This document shows, one piece after another, positions 29,289-39,600 of a stretch of DNA of 45,000 bases. Origin of the DNA: Azolla pinnata (taxonomy: Eukaryota > Streptophyta > Polypodiopsida > Salviniales > Salviniaceae). A model generated the notes under the pieces. It was not told the DNA's origin, made no database searches, and saw only the letters and a program-made list of their open reading frames with translations. The stretch covers positions 25,870 to 70,869 of the forward strand of contig JBBBWG010022224.1 of assembly GCA_037176905.1 (NCBI GenBank), given 5' to 3'. The first letter of the stretch is position 1. Each line of letters begins with the position of its first letter. The position numbers and the translations under genes were made by a program.

Positions 29289-30950
29289 ACAAATAGTTCA
29301 GAAATTCAAAAGTGTTGTGGTAGGATTCGAACTCGGGTTCAGTAGCGGACAAGTAAACAATGGCTTTGTCTTATTGTAAAAAGACACTTTGCAAATTAAT
29401 GGTGGTTCAAAGAGATTGGGACAGTGATTCAGATAGTAATGAATCTGTACATAGTGGTTGAGACAAATTAAATCGAAACTTTTTTGTACCGTTGCATAGC
29501 TTGCTGCGAGGGTTTCGATTGAAGATAAAAAGCTCGGAAATCCGAGATCAAGTGATTGAGATAAATTACGAGGGGCAGGGGGTTTGGATTGCTTGTGTTT
29601 TTTCATGCACCGATTGAAGTCTCTCCTCTCCGCGTATCGAAACGTTGGCAGCGCCTGAACGAAGTCCTTCGTAATAGGAAATCCCGGGATTTTTAATTGG
29701 GGGGGATTTTCAATACGTGTTCAAAGGTGGGGCTATCTGCTTTGCTACGTAGTTTGATCGATGCTCCAGAAAGAGCGGCTTGGGACTTCTTGGCGATAGA
29801 GGTTTTGAAACCGGATGCACGGGCTTGGATTAATGGATCAGACTCGACGTGTACACACGCATATATTGTATGTCGTGAAATCATGCATATTTTCATTTGT
29901 ACATGTGTATACGTGTGCATGCATATTCATCCGTATTTGTATACGTTTGTACGTCCGCACAGATACGACACAACGAACAAAAGAGAAAGATCCCGATGGT
30001 TATGGACCACCTTGTACTCGAGGATAATGATGAATCACAACATCTCGCATTTTAAGCATCGTTGTCCCATGTTTACATTGTGCCTGTGTTTGAATACGTG
30101 TTCCGATCTGCATTCTACTGTTCCTATACACACAAAAAAAAAAAGATGCCACGTCCGACATAAAGGCAAAAGAGATTAAGAGAGATGCCAGAGTTCTCGG
30201 TCAAATGAGCAAACCAATATTTGAACAAAAACCAAGCATCCAACTCTGAACAATTACGCCCCTTCCGTGAAGATAGGCTATTACAAATTCACCACTGTAT
30301 CAATGCTGTTTGTGGTATAAAAATAGGTGCGAATGTAGTCCATGTACAACTTGATTCCAAAGGCACATTGAAATGATCGATGGGTGACCATATCCTCCTT
30401 GGTACCATGACATGAGTGCCATTTCAATGACACATGAATGGATTAAGCAAAAACATCTTCCTTCATTGGACTCCCACTGGTTTAATCCAACATATTGTAA
30501 ATCTTTTGATTAGGCCTAGAGAACACATGAGAATGATGTGTCCTGATATATTTGTAATATGCTTTTAATGCTGCAAAACAGTACTCAAAACAGGCATGAG
30601 GTCATCTTTATACATGAGGTCAACCCCTGTTGAAAGTTCACTTGATGAATTTGGAGTAGAGAGTAGATGAATGGATCATATAGTTATTACAACGTTTTTG
30701 AGATTTGATATTGGACTTTGAGCTTGAATCAGATTAGTGGTGAATGTAAAACCATGTCAACAAAGTGCAAGAAAAGCGGGCGAAGTTTCATAGCCGAGTG
30801 AACCACAGGGCCAACAAATAATCAAGCTTACACAGCAAGATAGTAGGTTGCTCACAGAATGCTTTCATTTTCCCCCTTGAATAGGCAAGAAGTTTGAGGA
30901 CATTATTAGCTTTGCATTTCTTAAAAATTTCCTCCAAATTTACCAGGGTA
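29010..30950. other. Intergenic region between glucosylceramidase and NUDT9 genes
   Basis: It holds the promoter and leader of the glucosylceramidase gene at the low end and the 3' UTR of the NUDT9-like gene at the high end. A CA/GA microsatellite lies at 29238-29285 and a B-box-like motif (GATTCGAAC on the + strand) at about 29323. Nothing else is recognised; open frames at 29697-30179 (+) are not supported. Confidence 0.65.
29238..29285. repeat. (CA)n(GA)n microsatellite in the glucosylceramidase promoter or leader
   Basis: Alternating CA at 29238-29246 continues into about 19 GA dinucleotides to 29285. On the gene's sense strand this is a CT-rich run, about 240 nt upstream of the predicted ATG. 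CT microsatellites in plant leaders are common. Confidence 0.9.
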
Positions 30951-33825
30951 TCATTGTTTCGCTTTGTTCATTAGTTGATACAATGCAGCTCCACCTTGAT
31001 GACAACCAGGCATTTTGCTTGTCGCATCTAATAGGTCCTCCTACAATCGAAGGACATCACAATTATTGTCATTATTGTCAACGTTAGCCTTCAATTCTAA
31101 TGGAATTCTGTTCTTGATTAGAAGGCAAAATGTTCGATCAGTACAAGCTTCTCTGACCTTCTTGATACTCAATAGCTGAGTGGATTCAAAACCATGCTGT
31201 GCCTCTTTGTAGAACTGCAAAATCTCTGGTGATGACAATGAACATGTCATAAAGAAGAAGGCGGTGGGCCGAACATTGACAACGCGTCGAGAGATTCCAA
31301 TAAATAGTGGATCACTCTGCAATATTACAAAAAAAAAAAAGTTTGGATTGGACTCTCAAATTTGAACAGACGATGCAATATCATTAGCAAGATCACATAA
31401 ATTATACACAATGTCTAGTTGCCATATACAAAATGGACTAACGTATGGAAGTTACCAGATAGGCAGCTGGGACCCCGGTCTCTTCGACAACTTCTCTTGT
31501 AATTCCATCAAACATCTCCGTCACAATGCTTCTATTCAATGCTTCCTTATCATCCATTGCATCCTCTGAGTGCTTATATATTCCAACCTCAGCCGGCTGT
31601 GAGATTAAAAAGATTGGTGTAAGCGACTTTGATAAATAAACGAAGAAATGATTCTGCATCCAACAAACCTCAGAATGTCCTCCTGGAAACACTAAATGCC
31701 CAGGAAATTCTCCGACATTTTCACTTCTTTTTAGCACCAAAATAAAGTTGTCCTTGGTTTCAACGACCGCACCATTTCCAAGTGGACTTGCTGTATGTTT
31801 GCATCTTTCGATGTCATCTAACATATCATACCAAAAACACTACTTAGAAACATAAAAAAAAGCCTTCAGGAAGGAAGGGAAGCATTAATATATTGTATTT
31901 CCTTTATAGTTCACATGGAAAGACAAGAAGAAAATGAGCTCAATCATATAGCCTTCAGAAGAAGGTGTTGAACGTTTTCCATATCTACCTAGACATGACA
32001 TGGACTGAGAATCATTATTGCATCGAAGAATGGAGCAAAACTCACCAAAGAACCTTTGGCATACATGATTCAGAGATAGGAGAGGAGAGAAACACAATAT
32101 GGAGCTCTGCATGCAAGTATGTTATTCTACCCAGCATGTTACCACACGCACCTTCTGAATGATTTAAGAATTCCTCCCATCTTGGAGACAAGTTTGTTCC
32201 AACAAAAGTCCTGAGCACATAGACCAAAGATATCTACCCTATGCCTCATCATCTGCATCAAATTTAAAATTTCATTATCTAAGAATATTTGTTGATCACA
32301 GTTCATACTTGTAGTCTGTAAGGCCAAGACAAAGGTAGACAGCTTCTCTTTCCTCCTTCGCCAAAGAAATTCTGTGTCCTCCATACTGCAAGCAATCAAC
32401 AAATTATAAAAGAGGGTAAGTTCTTACACATCTTGGGATAGGGTAAACAATGTATTATTGCCTATCTCAAGTAAACATTTTCAGGATCTGGTGAGTTCAC
32501 CTAAGTATATTTGTATGACCATAGAAGTCAAAGGACTTCCTAGATTGTGCGTACATCCTAGTTTTAGATGCTTGGGTGATTGAGAAGAAAAAAAGATAAT
32601 TGTCATCATCATCTTAGCATATAGGGGATACTCTGAATTTTGAAGCAATGAATAATGATGAGTTCTTCTTCAATCGTTCCGCCCAGACCTACATTCATAG
32701 CTGAAAAAAGTTTCAATTTTATGGCGACATTTTGAGAATTCGTTTTTAACAGTTAAAGCCGAAACTAATTTAACTTGACTAACATCTTCAATGGAACTTT
32801 CAAGCTCATGATTGGGATGCGGTACTCTGTCGTACAAAGAGCAAAAATCAACTTTAAGCTGCAAAAAAGGAAGAATCATAGTGTGAGTTCAAAGGAAAAA
32901 CCAAAAATGGCAAATTTCTATTGAAATTATATCATGAATAGTTCCACTTTCAGGATTCCTGTATGGATACGCATCTATCGCATGGTTTCACTGTGTGAAT
33001 TAATGCAAATTTTGTGAAAAAAAGAGCATCAACCGAAATATGGATATGTATGTCCTGGGCATCATTTGGATGGTGCAAAAAAAGTATACACATTGTATAT
33101 GGCTGACTTCTACACATGCCTATTGCATGTGTCTGCATGTGTGTGAATGCACGCATGTATCTATGCCTGTAAAGTAGATGCATGGCATATGGCAGACTCC
33201 TAGACGTGTGTGACTGTACATGTGCCTCAGGTGTTCCATATGCCCTCCGATCGTGATTTATTTCAAGCCAATTCTATATAGAGATTTACATGCCCATGAA
33301 CATTGAACATTCTATGCTTCAAACCCATTCATTACTTGAGTGGATCGATTGCTTTTCATAGCGATAACAATACATGCATGTCTCCGCATTCATAGCGATA
33401 ACAATACATGCATGTCTCCGCATTAGTGTTCCCATGGATCTCTTATGCCATAATACAGGATATCATTCTTGTTTCGAACTAGTAATACCGATCAACCCAG
33501 ATCTGCAATCACATCGGGCAAGCGCTGAAGCAATGCCATATTGATTGAGTTTCACGTGTGGATTTGAACAAAAAATGAGAAAAAAACAGTGATCAGGCCT
33601 CCCAAAAGGGCGCAATTCTTTCCATCCAACCGTGGAATTTGGGCTTTGTTTTAGTATCAAAAGCGAAACGAGTGCCATCAAACCAACAACAAAAGGGGGG
33701 GGGGGGCATTCTGTTTCTTGCATTTATCTGCCCACATTTCATCAAGAAGAAGAAGCGGACAGGGAGATGGAACTTACCTGCGATCGAGAAACTCCGGAGG
33801 GGCACGTGAACAGCAACTCAGCCAT
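30951..33825 (-). CDS. NUDT9: Nudix hydrolase of the plant NUDT9 / human NUDT22 family
   Basis: Probable UDP-sugar pyrophosphohydrolase; the activity is inferred from human NUDT22, which splits UDP-glucose. Exons in coding order: 33825-33778, 32858-32784, 32688-32632, 32385-32309, 32210-32152, 31817-31669, 31596-31456, 31316-31158, 31040-30951; 855 nt, 284 residues. The start MAELLFTCPSGVSRSQ matches the family opening (short hydrophobic, CPSG). Then come LYDRVPHPNHELESSIEDVW, SKFRYGGH, LCLGLTDYKTFVGTNL, the Nudix fold core (SENVGEFPGHLVFPGGHSE, about 137-155) and TREVVEETGVP (188-198), SDPLFIGISRRVVNVRP, and C-terminal MPGCHQGGAALYQLM. The Nudix box is split: about 33 residues lie between GGHSE and REVVEETG, a known trait of this family. 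All splice phases agree. Confidence 0.93.
32859..33777 (-). other. First intron of the NUDT9-like gene
   Basis: This 919-nt intron follows the 16-codon first exon. It contains a perfect 34-bp tandem duplication (33357-33424) and a 12-base C homopolymer on the coding strand (33695-33706), 72 nt inside the donor. Nothing else is recognised. Confidence 0.8.
33357..33424. repeat. Perfect 34-bp tandem duplication
   Basis: Two identical adjacent copies begin CATAGCGATAACAATACATG at 33357 and 33391. No divergence is visible, so the duplication is either recent or an assembly artefact. Confidence 0.95.
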
Positions 33826-33867
33826 GGCCACATGACATCAAATGCACACAAAACACGAACTCTCTGT

Positions 33868-34018
33868 ATATATACATGTATGTATGTATGTATGTATGTA
33901 TGCATGTGTGTATATGTATGTATGTGTGTATGTATATATGTATATATGTATGTATGTATGTATGTATGTGTGCATGTGTAAGCATGCATACATGTGCATG
34001 TATGCATACATACATATG
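33868..34018. repeat. TATG/TATA microsatellite upstream of the NUDT9 start
   Basis: Tetranucleotide TATG repeats with TGTG and TATA interruptions lie 43-193 bp upstream of the NUDT9-like ATG at 33825. On that gene's sense strand they read CATA. The reading frames in both directions are byproducts of the repeat. Confidence 0.95.
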
Positions 34019-34341
34019 TGAATGGTCTAGGATTCACATCCTGAGTTTGTTGAAGATGAACTTGATGTTGGACTATGTAAGAGAAAAAAGGATCTAATTG
34101 CTGAATAAGTTGAACTTTAGGGTTTTCAGGCTTAGGGTTTCATAGTTAATTTTATGTTATGGCTTGTTTTTTGGCCACTTCTTCAGGAGATATCGAGGCT
34201 TATCTGTTTTGTGGGTTGATCGAGGATTGGCTGTCTTGTGCAACAAATCGCAGCAGTGCCTTTGCCTGCCGAGGTTTGTTTGCCTTCTTGGGGCCATTTC
34301 ATTTCATTTCATGCATCGAGTGTTTACAAGCGTAACCTCGG
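34019..34341. other. Intergenic DNA, nothing recognised
   Basis: This is a stretch between the microsatellite and a tandem duplication. It includes two telomere-like AGGGTTT steps at about 34118-34140, too few to be an interstitial telomeric array. No gene is seen. Confidence 0.5.
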
Positions 34342-34650
34342 GGAACCAATTTATAAAACTAGTTTGAATAGTTTAAGAGTATAATAAAGTGGGAAACCGG
34401 TTATCCATGAACCTAGTGGTTAAAGAGCCCTTAAGAAATTTACTTATATAAAGGGAACTAGCTACCTCTTTTTGTAACGGTATATAGGTATAATCTTAAG
34501 GAACCAATTTATAAAACTAGTTTGAATGGTTTAAGAGTATGATAAGTGAGAAACTGGTTATCCGACTACATATGATCCTAGTGGTTAAGGAGCCCTTAAG
34601 AAATTTACATATGTAAAGGGAACTAACTACCTCTTTTCGTGACGGTATCC
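34342..34650. repeat. 158-bp tandem duplication, diverged
   Basis: Copy 1 (34342-34499) and copy 2 (34500-about 34650) both start GGAACCAATTTATAAAACTA and share AGTTTGAAT, CCTAGTGGTTAA, GCCCTTAAGAAATTTAC and CTACCTCTTTT. The CCTAGTGGTTAA step resembles a Pol III A-box, but no B-box follows at tRNA-like distance. Confidence 0.85.
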
Positions 34651-35390
34651 TAAAATATTGTAAGGACTCTCGTAGTGAGACTAGGCTCTTTGTTATTGAA
34701 TCCATACGTGTTAGCTTATGAGTTATAATCTAATGTAATATTTCGTGGTATGGGACAGAGATGGTATTTTTATATGTATCTTTAGCCTTTCGCTAGGGGG
34801 TGTCATAAAGATAGGTATCTTTCCGTGACAAGGGGTGGTTGGTGTGGTTAATTACCCTTGATCCATTCTATTCACTCTAATATTCTCTCTAATATTTGCT
34901 CTAATATTGCTCATTATTAGTTAGATTCATAGTATGGAGAGTGCTCTAATCGTGGCATCTGGGATTTGGTGGGAAATAACACATATGTTCCACATCCAAG
35001 TCGTGTTGGGCGCTTCTCCACATGTGTATAAGTAGTAATATAAAACAAATACTAAAGAGTTTCTCCTACTACAGTGCTCCACGTTCGATCCTCTCTTTTC
35101 TGCACATCATTGATCGCACCTACCTAATAGAACAAAACATCACAACGAATATGATGGAACCTCTATCTTTGTATACCAACCGATAACATCAATGTGACCA
35201 ATGTTGATGCGATTTTTAGCTTGACCATTGTCAAGCTAGAAGCCTTACTCCTCGCATGTCAGATCCGTTGTTCCATATTAAGAGTGAAATTTTATATGCT
35301 CAGAGTAGAAACCCTAAACACCACACTCTTTTTCCATTACGAGCATAACCATTCCTTGACCTCTATAGAGTAATATTAATACCAAGGTTT
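34651..35390. other. Intergenic DNA, possible decayed mobile-element sequence
   Basis: AT-rich with several short phrases reminiscent of plant LTR-element leaders, but no open frame, terminal repeat or primer-binding site could be identified. I make no element call. Confidence 0.35.
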
Positions 35391-35990
35391 AAAATGTAAT
35401 TTATGATTTTGTCGATCGTTTTGTGGTAGTTTTCCCATATATCTATATATTCGATTAATAGAAGTTAGAGAAATTTTTTAATCTAATTAATTTGGTGTTA
35501 ATCAATTAATCAACTGTTACTTTTTCAAAACCAACCGCTAATTTGTAAATTCGAATTTTAGTAGGCGTTAAAATGTAAGTTATAAAATTGTCAAGTGTTT
35601 TATGGTAGTTTTCCCATAATTTTATATATTTGATTAGCAGAAGCTGGTAATTTTCGAATCTAATTAATTTGGCATTAATCAATTAATTGTGCAACAATTT
35701 TTTAATTTGAAATTTCTAAATTTTAGCAGGTGTTAAAATGTAAATTAGAAATTTGTCAGGCTTTTTACAATAGTTTTCCCATACATATATATGTGTGTGT
35801 TTTATGGTAGCTTTCCCATAAATCTATATATTCAATTAACAGAAGCTAGTAATTATCGAATCGAATCGAATCAAGTTGGCATTAATCAATTAATCAGGCC
35901 GCGACAAATCTTTAAATTTGAAATTTCCAAAATTTAGCAGGCGTTAAAATGTAATTTAGAATTATGTCAGGCTTTTCACGATTGTTTTCC
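35391..35990. repeat. AT-rich tandem repeat, three full copies and one partial
   Basis: Copies start with AAAATGTAA at about 35391, 35568, 35734 and 35946, giving units of about 177, 166 and 212 bp. Shared blocks include TGGTAGTTTTCCCATA, TCTAATTAATTTGG, ATTAATCAATTAAT and a closing TTTAGCAGGCGTT. The third copy is longer because of an internal duplication around a TATATGTGTGTG run. The fourth is truncated where a TACA/TATG microsatellite begins. Confidence 0.85.
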
Positions 35991-36445
35991 CATACACGTA
36001 CAAATACATACATAAGCATACATACATACATATACATGCATACATACATATATGTACGTACGTATGTATGTATAGGTATGTATGTATGTGTGCATGCATA
36101 TGCATGTATATGTATGCATGTCTGTGCATACATATGTATGTATAGGTATGTATGTATGTATGCATGCATGTATATACATAAGCATACATACATACATACA
36201 CATACATGCATATGTATGTATAGGTATGTATGTATGTGCGTGTGCATATGCAGATATATGTGCATATGCATATGCATGTATACGTATGCATGTATGTGTG
36301 TCTGCATATGCATATATATGTATGCATGCATGCATATGCATATGTATGTATTGGTATGTATGTATGTGTGCGTGCATATGCATACATATGCATATGTATG
36401 TATAGGGATGTATGTATGTGTGTGTGTGTGCATGTATGTGCGGGC
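35991..36445. repeat. TATG/CATA microsatellite, about 450 bp
   Basis: A compound array of TATG, CATA and TGCATA steps, with short palindromes such as TGCATATGCA and a TGTG end. It finishes about 210 bp upstream of the caprin-like ATG. Long open frames on both strands are repeat artefacts. Confidence 0.95.
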
Positions 36446-36468
36446 GTTAAGTGTCCAATGAGAACTTG

Positions 36469-36576
36469 CCACGTGGACGGAATGACGGGGATGCCACGTG
36501 GACTCCACGTGGACGGACGTGCCACGTGGACGAATCACAGCGTGCCACGTCCGCGAGTCCTCTTCGCTGACGTGGC
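36469..36576 (+). promoter_or_regulatory. Cluster of CACGTG/ACGT elements upstream of the caprin-like gene
   Basis: Four perfect CACGTG cores lie at 36470-36475, 36495-36500, 36506-36511 and 36523-36528, all within the palindrome CCACGTGG and all followed by AC. A CACGTC lies at 36546-36551 and a TGACGTGG at 36568-36575. They are 80-185 bp upstream of the ATG at 36655. Such ACGT cores are bZIP (G-box or ABRE) and bHLH sites in plants; binding here is inferred. Confidence 0.75.
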
Positions 36577-36654
36577 TTTTCTCCTTCGCTGGAGTTTTTC
36601 CCCTTTCTCTGCCGCGTCGCCGCTGCGTATGTCTGCAGATTCCAGAACGCTGCG

Positions 36655-39600
36655 ATGGAAGCTCCGAATCCCGGCTCCGCTGCAGACGCGGAAGGCTCGC
36701 CGTCTGTGCTCCCTTCTTCCTCCTCGTCTTGCAAAGACGGCCCCGTTCTCAACCTGATGAACAAACGCCTCCGCGCCCTGCGAAAGAAGTACAACAAGAT
36801 CCTTCAGATCGAAGCCAGTAAATCCCGAGGTAAGCCCATCAACAAAGAGCAAGAGGATGTGTTGAAGTCGAAGCTCTCTGTTTCTGTCCTCATAGACGAG
36901 TACGAGAAGCTTCGCCAGCCTTTGGCTGTGGCTGTAAAGGAAGAATTAGCAAAGAGGGAGCAGGAGCTCATGGCTCGCTTGAGTACGCACGCGAATTTCA
37001 CAGAAGGGAATGGAGGACGAGGAGGCAGAGAACAAGGAGAAGAAGAAGGAAATGCTGGTATTTTCATGAATGAGAAGGACACAGCAAGGAAAGACAAAGA
37101 AGACGAAGAGCAATACGAGAAATTAATAGGAGGGCTAGATTCACAGAAAATAGAGCAAGCTGGAAAGAGAGGCTTTTTCATGGCTGGAAAGAAAGAAGAT
37201 GAAGAAGAAGGAGAAGGAGGAGGAGCTGAAGGAGAAGACGAGGAGGAGGAGGAGGAAGAGGAGGAGGAGGGAGGTGAACGTGAACGTGAAGATGAAGATG
37301 AAGACGAAGGTGAAGATGAAGATGAAGATGAAGATGAAGATGAAGATGATGCAGAAGAAGAAGGACAAACAAAGGCATGTCTTTTCATAGATGAAAAAGA
37401 TACATTAAGGAAAATGGATTCAGTAAGCGTATCCCATAATGCTTTTGATGATCAGATCAGTGGTCAAATTGAGAAAATTGTATCAGAGATCATAACATGT
37501 GTCTATTTTGCTCAATTATTCGATTTAAGATCACATGTTGAAAAGTCCCATCTATTTTGGACGAAGATTCATGAGAGGAGCTCTTGCCTTTCATATGATT
37601 ATGTAACAGAAGACACAGTGAGCCCACTCACAGAAGCTGATTTGGATCACCTCTCATTCTTTGGTTCGATGATTACTTCAAGGCCCCCAAATGCAACATT
37701 GTCACACAAAGATGCTCTCCGCCGATGCATTAGTCATGCTAAACTCTGGCTACACTCTTCAGATTCCTTAATCCAAGATGGTCTGGGTCTTTCATGTATC
37801 CTTTGACACCTTCATTTGATTTAACGATAATTGTTTAGCAGGTATGCTAAGTGTAATGACCAAATTTATCCGGTATAAAGATATAAAAGCAAAAACTTAA
37901 TCGTCATGTGTCTTTTTGTTGATCAATTGTGTTGAGTAAAGCATGTAGCTGATAGCTTTATTGAATCGAGAAGTTTTAGGATGGACACTTATCCTCAGTG
38001 CCTTTGCTTAACTTTATGGTCTTTGGAAGTACCTAACATTTATGGAACCCTAGTTTCTTGTGGAGGAGTCAGGGCAGAAATAGGTTTGACGGGTGCAAGT
38101 AAATATAGGATTTATGAAAATTTTATTTATATTTAGGATATAATTAAATACTGTTAGCATAAGTCATCCATAACAGGGAAACTGTTCACGGTTAGGTCCT
38201 ATACTGGGGTGTCATCTTCTAGGTATGTAACGGCATTTTGAAATTTTGAACTAGATTGCTTCCAGAATGTTTTCAGTGAAGCCGTTTGTTTTGTGTGACA
38301 AATCATCTCTTTGTGAGTTGGATGTATGATTTCATAGAACCTTGTAGTGGCAGCTATTTTCCGTAACTTCGTATATAAACACAGATTCCCAGTTGAAGGA
38401 AAGACTGAATAGGATTTTGTCCTCCAATTATTATACCGTGACTCCGGAATTGCAGATAGCAAGCCAACAGGCAGCAGCCACCATGGCAATGCATTATGGA
38501 TCAAGAATATTTATACATGAAGCTTCAAGTAATGATGGTGTTATGGAATTGAAGGACGCTGTGTCCTCTTTTTATTCACAGGTATCCTAAAAAGTGACTC
38601 CAGTTTAAGCTTTATTGTGCTAATTGTGTGCATGAAAGTGTCTATTATAAAATTTAATTTGTTTCACATATTTTGTTCACAAACTTTTGTTTCAGTTAGT
38701 ATCGTGTTTTCCTCAAAAACCAAGAGTGTTGGTATCTTGATATTTACAAGCAGATATTCTGTCAAAAATATGTCTGATGATTAGAAGCTAACAAGAAAAA
38801 CGAGATTGCAATAGCATTGCACTACCGTTCAGTAAACATCTATTGATGCTGGAAACTTCAATTTGGAGACTCATGTAGCGTTCTATCTGGGGTAAGAACA
38901 AAAGTGATGATTATGTTAATGGTGAAGTGAATGCCAAGCATACAATTTGTAAACCAGCAATATTTTGGTAAATCCATGATTGACATTCGTAGATGCGCCA
39001 TGAATTGGAAGTTCCACGCTCGGTTCTATTTTGAAACAGTGCAGGATATCACACACATGTCTTGCTGCGAGAAAATCCTTTTGGTGTTTGCTCAAGTTCT
39101 GGGAATGCAGGAGACTGAGGTTGGTCCTGCTGAAGTGGGTTTTGACTGGTAGTATGACGTATTGGATCCTTTCCTCAGATGATTGTTAACATGAACTAGA
39201 GAAGAGGGATTATTTTCCCATTTGACAAACGGTCTAGACCTCTTTATCATGTCATATATCGAGTGTTTGGCTCAAATGATCAAACCAGATGTCCGAATAA
39301 AGAAGCAGCGTTATTGCAAACCAGAAACGGTGGCTTTGGACAGAGTTATACTGGATGCCATGTCTATAATGATGATCTTGCTGATCAACAAAGAAAAACC
39401 TTATTCCTGAGTTTATCCAGACTGTAGTGGGTAGAAGGTTGGCTGCTAAATCAGGGATATAGAGTTCCTTAAATGACTTGAATTTCTGTCACTAGAAGAA
39501 CTTTACTGCACTATGGTTCCACCACATGCAGTCGTTGAAGTTCCCTGGATTGATGTTCTTATCCTTTAAAAGAATGAGGTGAACTACTCAGACATGCATA

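Noticed and set aside
34118..34141. Interstitial telomeric repeat
   Set aside because: Only two AGGGTTT units separated by other bases are present, too few to distinguish from chance or a short telo-box.
34651..35390. Solo LTR or retrotransposon leader
   Set aside because: No terminal repeats, primer-binding site, polypurine tract or gag/pol frame could be identified.
36804..37388. Minus-strand 194-codon Ser-rich frame
   Set aside because: It is the antisense shadow of the acidic GAA/GAT tract in exon 1 of the caprin-like gene.
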